This document shows, piece after piece, positions 1 through 8,008 of a DNA stretch of 64,000 nt (position 1 is its first letter; every line of letters starts with the position of its first letter). Where the stretch lies: assembly GCA_900538385.1 (NCBI GenBank), contig UWSO01000007.1, positions 1 through 64,000 of the forward strand, in the 5' to 3' direction. The position numbers were made by a program, and so were the translations under genes. This stretch comes from an uncultured Porphyromonas sp. GTDB lineage: Bacteria > Bacteroidota > Bacteroidia > Bacteroidales > Porphyromonadaceae. The notes beneath the pieces are model-generated. The model was not told the origin of the DNA. It saw only the letters and a list, made by a program, of their open reading frames with translations, and made no database searches.

Positions 1-55
1 TGTACCATCTCAGTAATACCTCCCCAACTGTGTACTTTTTTCAGGAAGAGGACAA

Positions 56-155
56 CTTCGGAAGAATCAAATGATAAGTCCGAAGAAATTTCTATTTCCT
101 ACCGAGGAAATAAAAAATAGCCACGTGGGAATTCTCCAATTCCCACGTGGCTATT
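56..155. repeat. Dispersed 21-bp-unit intergenic element, copy A, with terminator-like hairpin
   Basis: One 21-bp-type unit (CTTCGGAAGAATCAAATGA, then the degenerate end GTCCGAAG) lies at 56-86. It is followed at 116-155 by a perfect 18-bp stem (left arm 116-133, loop CTCC, right arm 138-155). Read on the minus strand, the stem is followed by TTTTTTATTT, so it can serve as the terminator of the secreted-protein gene whose stop codon is at 186. The tag ATAGCCACG next to the unit recurs in the copies near 10.6 kb and 50.8 kb. The remaining bases 1-55 show no gene. Confidence 0.75.
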
Positions 156-185
156 GCTTTTTACAGCGTGTGTGTGCACTTGCGG

Positions 186-2420
186 CTAGCGTACTTTGTA
201 GAGCTGGCTACCAATGCGTACGATGTAGGGCTGTTCCGTGGAGAGTGTAAGCTCGAACTCTATGTCTGCTTGCTCTGAGCTGTAGAGAACTCGTCCTGTC
301 ACGTCATACACTTGTACTGAGTCGCCGTTTGGATTGACTATAGTCAGCACGCCTTCTATCATCTTAGCACTAGGCTGCGTCAGGACAAGCTGACTCACAG
401 CAGTAGCTTTGCGAATCTCGCCCATCTTAGAGAATGGACTCATAATCAACCCTTTCTCATTTGCCTTAACGGCTTTGATGCGATGATAGAGGGCATCCTG
501 CTGCATATGACTAGGTACAGAAACTCTTATCGAAGTACCATCGTAGAGTGGATCTCCAAAGTATGGAGCTAGATAAGATTCGCCCTTTTTGAAGCGCTGA
601 GTCACCTTGAAGTTGTCTACAAAGAGATACTCTGGCCCCTTGACGGCAAAGAGAGCGATGATGGAGCGCTTGCTACCATTCTTGAGCTGTACGGAGTAGT
701 CTTGCCACTGATTGATGATAGGTCGCTGCGCCTCCTCTGCAACGTAAACGAGGTCTGCCTGCTCATACTTTTCAGTCGCCTCATTGTAGTTAAAGAGAGC
801 GAGCGCAGCCTGTGGGAACTGATTGCTAGTTACATCATAGGCACCATATAGGCTTAGGGATACATTGACCACACCACCTCCGTGCGAGAGGTCTAGCTCG
901 GGAGCCTGCATAGAGGCACTAGCACCATGATTGATGAACTGCCACCCGTCGAAACCCACATAGTCCGTACAGGGGGCATACGAGTACATCTCCCAGCCAG
1001 GCATATTGAGATCCGTCGGATAAGCCTTAGCATAGCTTCCTGTAGGAGGATTGTCGACGCTCCATCCAGTAGCATTGCCATCAAGGTCCTTGACGCCCGT
1101 AAAGTCCTCATCAATCAGTGTAACCTCTGAGTCTGCATAGATTCGTCTGTCATGGTAAGCCATATAGAAGTATCGACCTGCCGATGGCACTTCTGACCAC
1201 GAGGCGACATAGTGATCTGCAGTCAGATCTGAGACCGTCTGCAGCTCTGGAGCTGAGAGTCCACTGACCTCTTGGTCTACTGAGTGATAAGACTCCTTAC
1301 TCCCTTGCACAGCACGTACATTGTAGTAATAAGTGTACTGAGGATCGACTCCAGTGACCTTGTAGCTATTGGTGGTCACCTTTTGTCCCGTGAGATAGTC
1401 CTTGCGTATCATAGGACGCTGTCCCATCTGATTGGGAGGTACCGTCTCATCGACAGCCATATAGTAGACATCTACGAGATAACTGTCAGCCCCCTCGACA
1501 GCAGCCCAATTAGCGACAAAGCTATCAGCCGTAAAGTCTGTACAGCCCGTTACCTTGGGGATGGGTAGGAAAGGCTTCATCTTGTACACCTCGACATCGT
1601 CTAGGAGCATGTCAAAGTGGTAATCACCAGCATCAGCGATCTCTCGGCTCAGAGGCATCACCTGAAAGCCCATATTGATGATGGTACTATGCCCAGCACC
1701 TGCGAAGGTCATCTCATAGGTCTGCCACTCTGTCGATAGGGTCGTAATCGCTGGAGTCAGAGGACGCAGCACGCTCCACTCACCCTTGTAGACGGGATTA
1801 TCCCCATCTCGATACCAAGAGGTCTCAGCAGACTCGACGAAGAGCCTTACCATGCAGAGCTTCGGATCGATAGGCTGTGTCACCTTGGCTCTAAAGCGTA
1901 GGACGATGATGTTGTCACTCGTTAGGTCATCCTCATGTAGCGTGACATCCATCAAGTCTAGAGGAGGTGTGTTGAGCTTAGCTCCCTCCTTGCTCCCTAG
2001 ATGTATCGTGCCACCAGCTGCGTGTGTGGAGCCTTTGCCTTGACACTCTTCGAAGGTTAGACCATCAAATGTGCCACCCCAGCCACGCCAGTGCGTGTAC
2101 TGAGGATCGATGTTTTGCCAGATACGATACTTGTACGTTCCATCGGGAGCACAGATAGTACCGACGGTGTCGGGTGCTTGTTCACTACCAGCGGTCATCA
2201 GAGAGAAGTCCTCCCGGAGGAAGAGCGTCAGATCGCCCTTTGCCTCTGCTGGAGAGGTAAAGTCGGAGCGAAGCCCGGAGCGCCCTGAGATCGCGGTGAT
2301 CTCGGCACCAGCATTACGTGGATTGACTAGAGCCTTGCGGGTCTGTAGCTCTTGAGCCGACAGGTTCGTCGTAGCGAACAATGCCATAGAGGCGAGTAAG
2401 AGTGTAGAGATATATTTCAT
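186..2420 (-). CDS. T9SS-secreted cleaved-adhesin / fibronectin type III protein
   Basis: A secreted or surface-anchored protein of 744 aa. Residues 1-22 form a signal peptide ending LSA. A jelly-roll 'cleaved adhesin' (choice-of-anchor J) type region follows at about 65-280, then a fibronectin III-like domain at about 288-385 (VTGCTDFTADSFVANW). A second jelly-roll of the same type spans about 435-612 (starting LIDEDFTG). The last ~70 residues look like a type A T9SS sorting domain (VQVYDVTGRVLYSS, ending YKVR). Such domains in Porphyromonas are found in gingipain adhesin regions and other surface proteins; the ligand here is unknown. It is the last of four neighbouring cargo genes on the minus strand. 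No protease domain is visible. Confidence 0.8.
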   Translation of the reverse strand: MKYISTLLLASMALFATTNLSAQELQTRKALVNPRNAGAEITAISGRSGLRSDFTSPAEAKGDLTLFLREDFSLMTAGSEQAPDTVGTICAPDGTYKYRIWQNIDPQYTHWRGWGGTFDGLTFEECQGKGSTHAAGGTIHLGSKEGAKLNTPPLDLMDVTLHEDDLTSDNIIVLRFRAKVTQPIDPKLCMVRLFVESAETSWYRDGDNPVYKGEWSVLRPLTPAITTLSTEWQTYEMTFAGAGHSTIINMGFQVMPLSREIADAGDYHFDMLLDDVEVYKMKPFLPIPKVTGCTDFTADSFVANWAAVEGADSYLVDVYYMAVDETVPPNQMGQRPMIRKDYLTGQKVTTNSYKVTGVDPQYTYYYNVRAVQGSKESYHSVDQEVSGLSAPELQTVSDLTADHYVASWSEVPSAGRYFYMAYHDRRIYADSEVTLIDEDFTGVKDLDGNATGWSVDNPPTGSYAKAYPTDLNMPGWEMYSYAPCTDYVGFDGWQFINHGASASMQAPELDLSHGGGVVNVSLSLYGAYDVTSNQFPQAALALFNYNEATEKYEQADLVYVAEEAQRPIINQWQDYSVQLKNGSKRSIIALFAVKGPEYLFVDNFKVTQRFKKGESYLAPYFGDPLYDGTSIRVSVPSHMQQDALYHRIKAVKANEKGLIMSPFSKMGEIRKATAVSQLVLTQPSAKMIEGVLTIVNPNGDSVQVYDVTGRVLYSSEQADIEFELTLSTEQPYIVRIGSQLYKVR

Positions 2421-2452
2421 AGGAAAAAGGGGTTCGTAATATATGAAGGGGA

Positions 2453-2505
2453 AAAAAGATCGACCTCAAAGGAGCTGTTACGAAAGCTCATTGAGACCGA
2501 TCTTT
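2453..2505 (-). terminator. Rho-independent terminator after the GLUG-like gene
   Basis: An inverted repeat pairs AAAGATCG with CGATCTTT and has further inner pairing (CTCAA/TTGAG, AGCT/AGCT). On the minus strand it is followed by TTTTTT. It lies between the stop at 2516 and the next start at 2420, so the two cargo genes are probably separate transcription units. Confidence 0.75.
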
Positions 2506-2515
2506 AGTATATGGA

Positions 2516-4657
2516 CTAGTAGAGTACTACCTTGCGTCTCTCTGTGTAGCCCGTAGCATCAGTTACGACTAGAATATAGACACCAGACTGACCACGATAA
2601 ACGAGCTGATCTTGTGCCTGCGCTAGTTGCTGACCAGAGATGCTGTACAGCGTCAAGAGACTCTCGGGACGAGTTGCTGAGAGCGTCTGCTCAGATACAT
2701 TGATGAGACAGTTGGCACCATTGTCCACCATAGTGTTGGCATTAGCCTGAGCCATCTTCATCTGACCGATGAAGAGGTTGTACTGATCTACAGAGCGATC
2801 TCTAAAGGCGAGCCGAATCCCCTTGCCAACGTACTTAGAGAGATCTACCTTGTGCGCCGTAAGAGTAACGTAGTATCGCTCCTCACCGTTAATAGTCTCC
2901 TTAAATTGGGAAAGCGCGGCTTCCTTGTCTACCGTATAGATAGGCTTGGTCTTAAGGATCTCGCTAGGCATAGGCTCCTCGGCACCCTCTACGACATAAA
3001 GCTCGTAGCTAGAAAGCGCCTCTTCATCTTCCGAAGCTCCTACCCAGTGGAACCATGGGATGTATCCTGCGACCGTAAAGGAAGGTGTGATGAGCCAGTG
3101 GTCTGCAGGCTTGTCGGGACGACCATCTACATACATACCATCCTCCTTAAGATAGCGGCGGAATGCCGAGGTAGACATAAAGAAGCGGTATGACTTGCCT
3201 CCCAGTATCGGCAAGAGACGACCTTCCCAGCCTTTGTCTAGATTACATCCTAGCGACTTAGCTTGGACATTGGGCATCTGACGACTCATATCGTAGATGA
3301 TAAACTCTCCAGAGCGATTAGGCTTGAAGAATGAACCCGCACGCTCCTTGAACTTGGTGTAGGGGATGTCTGTACGATACTGGTTGGGCTTGTCGATTTC
3401 TGCATCGTAGGTATCATTGATCCACTTGAGGATAGGCATCGTGCCATTGATCTTATGCTTGTCAACCTCAAAGTCTGACGCACCACCCTCGTTGAGCGTC
3501 GTGATGAAGTCTGGAGAGGTGAACTCCTCGTGAGACTTGGCCTCTCCGAGAGAAAAGGCCAGCTCGGCGTCTGCATTGTTCTTCTCTTGTTTCAGAACGT
3601 ATCGATCTTTGTTATAGAAGGTTTTCGACACGGAAACTGGGAAGCGATTAGAATAAAAGGCACAAATAGGACCATACGTAGCTGTAAAAGCTGCCAGTGT
3701 TTGACCGTAATTATACGAGTTCGAGATAAGCTGGTGAGGGATGGGGACTCCATCATCGGAGACTTTGTTGTATAGGACAGCTCCAATCAGACCTCCTGAG
3801 GCTGGATCCATAGAGGTGATATCCCCAGCATTCATACAGCTTCTTATTTCAGGATAGTCGTAAAAGAATGGCTTCTCAGACGCTGGCATATAGCCGATCA
3901 TACCACCCGCAAAGCCACCCTTTGCCCAGATGTCTCCAAAGTTGGCACAACCCTCGATCATCGTATTAGCAGATGAAGCGATCATACCACCTGCAGTCTT
4001 GTGTAGCCCTACACCATGCACCTCAATGTTGGCATAGTTGACACACTCGATAATCTTCATTCCCTGACCAAGCGAAGTACCAGCGATACCTCCAGCATTA
4101 GCCCAAGAAGTGATACGGACATCAGGGCCGATCTTACAACGAGTGATCGTACAGTCGTCCTTAATCTGTCCTACGATAGCACCAACGGATGCAAAGCCAT
4201 AGATGTGTCCCGAAGCGATGACCACATTCTTTACCGTTGCCCCATTGCCTAGTACACCAAAGAGCCCGACACCCATATGAACTACTGCACCATCGATAAG
4301 CTCACGCTCATCATAAAGATTGAGATTGTAGATCTTGTGCATATCGCCGTCATACGTTCCCTGGAAGCACAGCTCATCAGGTCGAGTAAAGTCTTCAAGC
4401 ATCGGTCCTCCGATAGGCTGGATAGGATCGGCAGACGTGAAGGAGATGTCGGCTGTCTGCTTGAGGTACTGACCAGCGAAGGAGTTGGAGTTGTTGTTGA
4501 CCTCTGTAGCTAGTGTGCGTAGGTCTGTCTCTGTAGCGATCTGATACGGATTATCTTTAGAGCCATTTCCTCCCGAAAACAAGCCCTGACCGAAGAGCGA
4601 TACCGCAGTGCTCAGTAGTAATAGTGAGACTATTGATAGTTTATTCAAATAGTGCAT
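2516..4657 (-). CDS. T9SS-secreted GLUG-repeat-like surface protein
   Basis: A 713-aa secreted protein with a signal peptide (first 23 residues, ending LFGQ). Residues ~30-330 are a solenoid-like region of short glycine-rich repeats such as GAIVGQIKDDCTITRCKIG and GGIAGTS, resembling the GLUG motif of bacterial adhesins. A middle region at about 430-620 has a jelly-roll-like pattern (WLITPSFTVAGYIPWFHWVG), similar to cleaved-adhesin or choice-of-anchor domains. The C-terminus (LLTLYSISGQQLAQ ... GVYILVVTD) fits a T9SS sorting domain. Role inferred: surface adhesion or matrix binding. No enzymatic motif was seen. Confidence 0.75.
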   Translation of the reverse strand: MHYLNKLSIVSLLLLSTAVSLFGQGLFSGGNGSKDNPYQIATETDLRTLATEVNNNSNSFAGQYLKQTADISFTSADPIQPIGGPMLEDFTRPDELCFQGTYDGDMHKIYNLNLYDERELIDGAVVHMGVGLFGVLGNGATVKNVVIASGHIYGFASVGAIVGQIKDDCTITRCKIGPDVRITSWANAGGIAGTSLGQGMKIIECVNYANIEVHGVGLHKTAGGMIASSANTMIEGCANFGDIWAKGGFAGGMIGYMPASEKPFFYDYPEIRSCMNAGDITSMDPASGGLIGAVLYNKVSDDGVPIPHQLISNSYNYGQTLAAFTATYGPICAFYSNRFPVSVSKTFYNKDRYVLKQEKNNADAELAFSLGEAKSHEEFTSPDFITTLNEGGASDFEVDKHKINGTMPILKWINDTYDAEIDKPNQYRTDIPYTKFKERAGSFFKPNRSGEFIIYDMSRQMPNVQAKSLGCNLDKGWEGRLLPILGGKSYRFFMSTSAFRRYLKEDGMYVDGRPDKPADHWLITPSFTVAGYIPWFHWVGASEDEEALSSYELYVVEGAEEPMPSEILKTKPIYTVDKEAALSQFKETINGEERYYVTLTAHKVDLSKYVGKGIRLAFRDRSVDQYNLFIGQMKMAQANANTMVDNGANCLINVSEQTLSATRPESLLTLYSISGQQLAQAQDQLVYRGQSGVYILVVTDATGYTERRKVVLY

Positions 4658-4711
4658 TGTTTGTATCTGTTGTCTATAATGTAAGCTTTGATGGATAATT
4701 AGAAAAGACTA

Positions 4712-4761
4712 GAATGCTCTCCATAAGTCAGCATACTTTGCCGAGACTTAGGAGAGCATTC
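4712..4761 (-). terminator. Terminator after the Omp28-like gene
   Basis: GAATGCTCTCC and GGAGAGCATTC form an 11-bp stem, extended by AAGTC/GACTT across a one-base bulge. On the minus strand it is followed by TAGTCTTTTCT. It sits just after the stop codon at 4773. Confidence 0.7.
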
Positions 4762-4772
4762 AGGATTATGGT

Positions 4773-7700
4773 TTACTTGGCAACAACCTTCGTAAACATC
4801 TGGGAGCCGTCCTGTAGCTCTAGACGAACGACATAAGCTCCAGCCGTAAGTCCCGTAGCGGGTACAAGACGCCCTGTCATATCGTACACCTGTAGCTCTG
4901 CGACAGGGACATTGACACGTACAGCTCCCTCCTCGATAGTCACCTGGACATCTTGAGAAGTAACTTCCTCAACACTATCAAAGTTCGTAAAGGAGACACG
5001 ACGCTGTGCTGCATTGAGCACCTCATTCTTAAGGAGCCTCGGATCATTCTCTTCCACATCGTCATTGGTGGGGAGCTCCTCATAGTAGTGTAGGAAGGCA
5101 ATGACATTGACCTCCTTCATCACATCCTCAATGCTCTTGTTATCCTCCTCTAAGAGGAACTGGTTCACAAGAAGTGCCCCTGTCGTAACGTTGGTCGTAT
5201 TGATTGAGATGTGCTTGACAATCTGGAAATCGCCCTTATCATCAAAGGTAATCTCAGAGCCCTTAAAGCCACCCTCATCGACATACCTCAGCACGTTGGT
5301 GTGCATAAAGCCTTCTGGCTTCTTACCCACCTGATTGCGAGGCTTGATACGATCCTGAGTCATCATGATGGTCAGGTAGACTGGACGAGAGCGATCTAAG
5401 CGTGTAGAGGCACGACCCTGTACAGTGACTTTAAGGAGGTTGCTCTCTTTCTTAAACCAAGGCTTGACCTCAAGTCTGACGTAGGCAGGGTCAGATTTAG
5501 AAGCCTCTGCAATCAGATCAAGCTCTTTCTGACTGCTTATCATACTGTAGATAACCCCATTCTTACCTCTAGCACCCATCATGCCTGCTTGAGGCTTGCG
5601 ATCAAACATATTGGTTGGAGACCCTGCGCTAGCTAATGTGATGCGACCTCCCGAATTTAAGACTCCAGCAAAGGCTCCTAGCCCCTGACTGTAGGGAATC
5701 ATCATAAAGTCTGGCACATTAAAGGCGTGATGCGATACAATCGCAAAACGATCCTTGATCTCTGCATTCTCTGGCTTATTGATAAGGTTCTCCATACGCT
5801 GATCACCTGCGGGGCAGTTAGGACACCCCTCAGAGGTGAAAACCTCAACTAGCGTAGTACGTGCATAGGCCTCGTCTCGCTTAAGAATCTCCAAATTAGC
5901 TGTTAGTACAGAGGGCGCCTCGAGGACTACCTCATTAACCTCTTGGAGTGTGACCTTAAGTTCAGTCCTGCCGAAGATACCCTCATGGTCGATTGGCTGT
6001 AGCTCCACGACTCTAGAGAGCGATGCTTCAAGAGACTTAGGAAGTTTTATGACATGTGTTTGTTTGTGACCTGCTAGATCCGTCTCCACCTTAATCGTAG
6101 AGATAGCCTTGACTCCTGAATTGAAAATCTCTATGGTAGGCTTGATCTCTTCATTGGAGTAAACATATGCAGGTGCGTGAAGCTTATTTATTACTCCGCG
6201 ATTTAGTGTCGTCGGTCCTAATTCCTTAGGCTCGATAACAATTTGCATCAACAGAGGACCTTCAGCCTCATTCACTACACCATCAAAGCGAACCTTTTCG
6301 ATATCATATTCACCCCAGTTGGAGGAGACCCATGCAGAGTTAGGGTCTACACCCGGTGTCTGATAGCTTCTGACGAGGATACCACCCGCAGCAGCAGGAT
6401 CATAAGCATAAGCTCCTGCGAAGAACTCGCTCTCAGCAGTAATCTCATACGGCTCGTCAAAGAAGAGCGTATTCCAGCCATCCTTCAGCATGTCGACCGT
6501 AGTAATCTGAATAGGATCCCACTTAGTTAGCACCTTGGGATTGTTGACATCAGATCGGTCTTGTGTCAGCACTGTTTTAGCGAGGAAGATACAGGGGAGC
6601 TTCGGAGTGAAGAAACCTGGATCATTATTAATCTGATCCTTCTGCAAGCAAGCAGCTGAGGCAAAGCGTATGCCAACAACCTTGCTTCCCACATAATCCT
6701 TAAGCTTCTCTTTGGTTAGCTTGATGGCACCACCATGATAACCAGCCCACGACACTCCAGTTGGCTCAATCGCATTGTAGTTGGGAGCCTCATAGTTGCA
6801 GTAGCCTACATAAAGGTAGTTGTTTGAGTCCTCTACATCATCTAGATAAGCAGGAGCAGAGTACATCGACTTCCTTAGTCGCTGGCTATTTTGTTGACCT
6901 GGACGATCGTCCGCATAGAGCATACGATAAGCAATGCGCTCACCATCGGCCTTTGCTTTGGCAGCATCTAGAACACCACTACCTAGCCCTGTCACATCGA
7001 ATGAATACTTAGCTGCAAATCTTTCGGGAGTAGACAGGTCAGCTAGATCTTCACGATCACACTTAGCTTGATCGTAGGGTATCATAAAGTAGCTGGTGCT
7101 TCGATAGGCGCGATCACCCTTCTTGAGATCTTGCTTGACAACGATGTCATTAGAAAACTCGACCTCTGCATAGTCATTGATCTCGATGACGATACGATGG
7201 CACCAAGTACCCCTGTCAAATTTGAAGCGATACTTATGCGGTTTGCCATCATTCTTCACCGTAATATCTTTCACTCCAGGCACTCCAGATAGGTAGCTAT
7301 ACTCCTCTCCGTAACCCATGACTTTCATCTTGACATCGCCTGCAGCTTGTAGCACCTTAACAGTGAACTCAAGCGTGTATGTACGATCTCCATTAAAGAG
7401 ATCCATCACGGGCGACGTTAGACGAGCATTTACTCCTATCATATCCTCAGGAATTCCATAACTTTCTAATTCCTTCGCATTGATAGAAAAGCCATCTGGA
7501 GTCCAGTAAACTAGGGCTGCAGACCAGTCTGGTTGAGAGAGTTGCGCATCGAGATGAGCTTGTTGCGTAGAGACTAGCTCTCTCTTGCCTGTGGGATTGG
7601 GCTTGATCTTCGAATCGATGATATTATATGCACCATCTGCCTTTGCTTCGATCTCTCTAGTGGTAATGAGCCGAAAGAATATCTTATTCCAAGGCGTGCC

Positions 7701-7919
7701 ATCATCATTGAGTTGCTGAGCATCGACATTGGTCCAAGTGGCAGTAAATCCGTTTGCTGTCACATTGTCAGGCACCTCTATTCCTGGAGGCGCTAACGCA
7801 ATCTCCCACCCTTTGGGTTGTTGCGCCAATAGCGATGTGATGGATAGGAAGCCACAGCAGGCAAGTAGGCACAGCGTGCGCCACAAACTACTGAGACTTG
7901 TATAGTTTCTTTTATTCAT
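4773..7919 (-). CDS. T9SS-secreted Omp28/thioredoxin-like protein
   Basis: A 1048-aa secreted protein with a signal peptide of about 32 residues. A fibronectin-like segment (VTANGFTATWTNV) comes next, followed by a long beta-rich region at about 140-640. Residues ~690-950 resemble the Omp28-related thioredoxin-like fold: VEVFTSEGCPNCPAG places a CxxC pair at Cys699 and Cys702. The C-terminus (LQVYDMTGRLVPATGL ... TKVVAK) is a T9SS sorting domain. Omp28 family members are outer-membrane or surface proteins. A CxxC thioredoxin-like motif could give disulfide activity, but whether this domain is redox-active is not known. A hairpin terminator follows the gene. Confidence 0.8.
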   Translation of the reverse strand: MNKRNYTSLSSLWRTLCLLACCGFLSITSLLAQQPKGWEIALAPPGIEVPDNVTANGFTATWTNVDAQQLNDDGTPWNKIFFRLITTREIEAKADGAYNIIDSKIKPNPTGKRELVSTQQAHLDAQLSQPDWSAALVYWTPDGFSINAKELESYGIPEDMIGVNARLTSPVMDLFNGDRTYTLEFTVKVLQAAGDVKMKVMGYGEEYSYLSGVPGVKDITVKNDGKPHKYRFKFDRGTWCHRIVIEINDYAEVEFSNDIVVKQDLKKGDRAYRSTSYFMIPYDQAKCDREDLADLSTPERFAAKYSFDVTGLGSGVLDAAKAKADGERIAYRMLYADDRPGQQNSQRLRKSMYSAPAYLDDVEDSNNYLYVGYCNYEAPNYNAIEPTGVSWAGYHGGAIKLTKEKLKDYVGSKVVGIRFASAACLQKDQINNDPGFFTPKLPCIFLAKTVLTQDRSDVNNPKVLTKWDPIQITTVDMLKDGWNTLFFDEPYEITAESEFFAGAYAYDPAAAGGILVRSYQTPGVDPNSAWVSSNWGEYDIEKVRFDGVVNEAEGPLLMQIVIEPKELGPTTLNRGVINKLHAPAYVYSNEEIKPTIEIFNSGVKAISTIKVETDLAGHKQTHVIKLPKSLEASLSRVVELQPIDHEGIFGRTELKVTLQEVNEVVLEAPSVLTANLEILKRDEAYARTTLVEVFTSEGCPNCPAGDQRMENLINKPENAEIKDRFAIVSHHAFNVPDFMMIPYSQGLGAFAGVLNSGGRITLASAGSPTNMFDRKPQAGMMGARGKNGVIYSMISSQKELDLIAEASKSDPAYVRLEVKPWFKKESNLLKVTVQGRASTRLDRSRPVYLTIMMTQDRIKPRNQVGKKPEGFMHTNVLRYVDEGGFKGSEITFDDKGDFQIVKHISINTTNVTTGALLVNQFLLEEDNKSIEDVMKEVNVIAFLHYYEELPTNDDVEENDPRLLKNEVLNAAQRRVSFTNFDSVEEVTSQDVQVTIEEGAVRVNVPVAELQVYDMTGRLVPATGLTAGAYVVRLELQDGSQMFTKVVAK

Positions 7920-7955
7920 ATGATTGATATTGTATGATGTTAAACGTATTCATTA

Positions 7956-7990
7956 CAATCCCTCCACGACAATTGATCCCAGAGGGATTG
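7956..7990 (-). terminator. Possible weak terminator after the InlB-type repeat gene
   Basis: CAATCCCTC (7956-7964) pairs with GAGGGATTG (7982-7990). There is no long T run on the minus strand, so termination is uncertain and readthrough into the next cargo gene is possible. Confidence 0.4.
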
Positions 7991-8008
7991 ATTTAATTGG
8001 CTGTCAGG

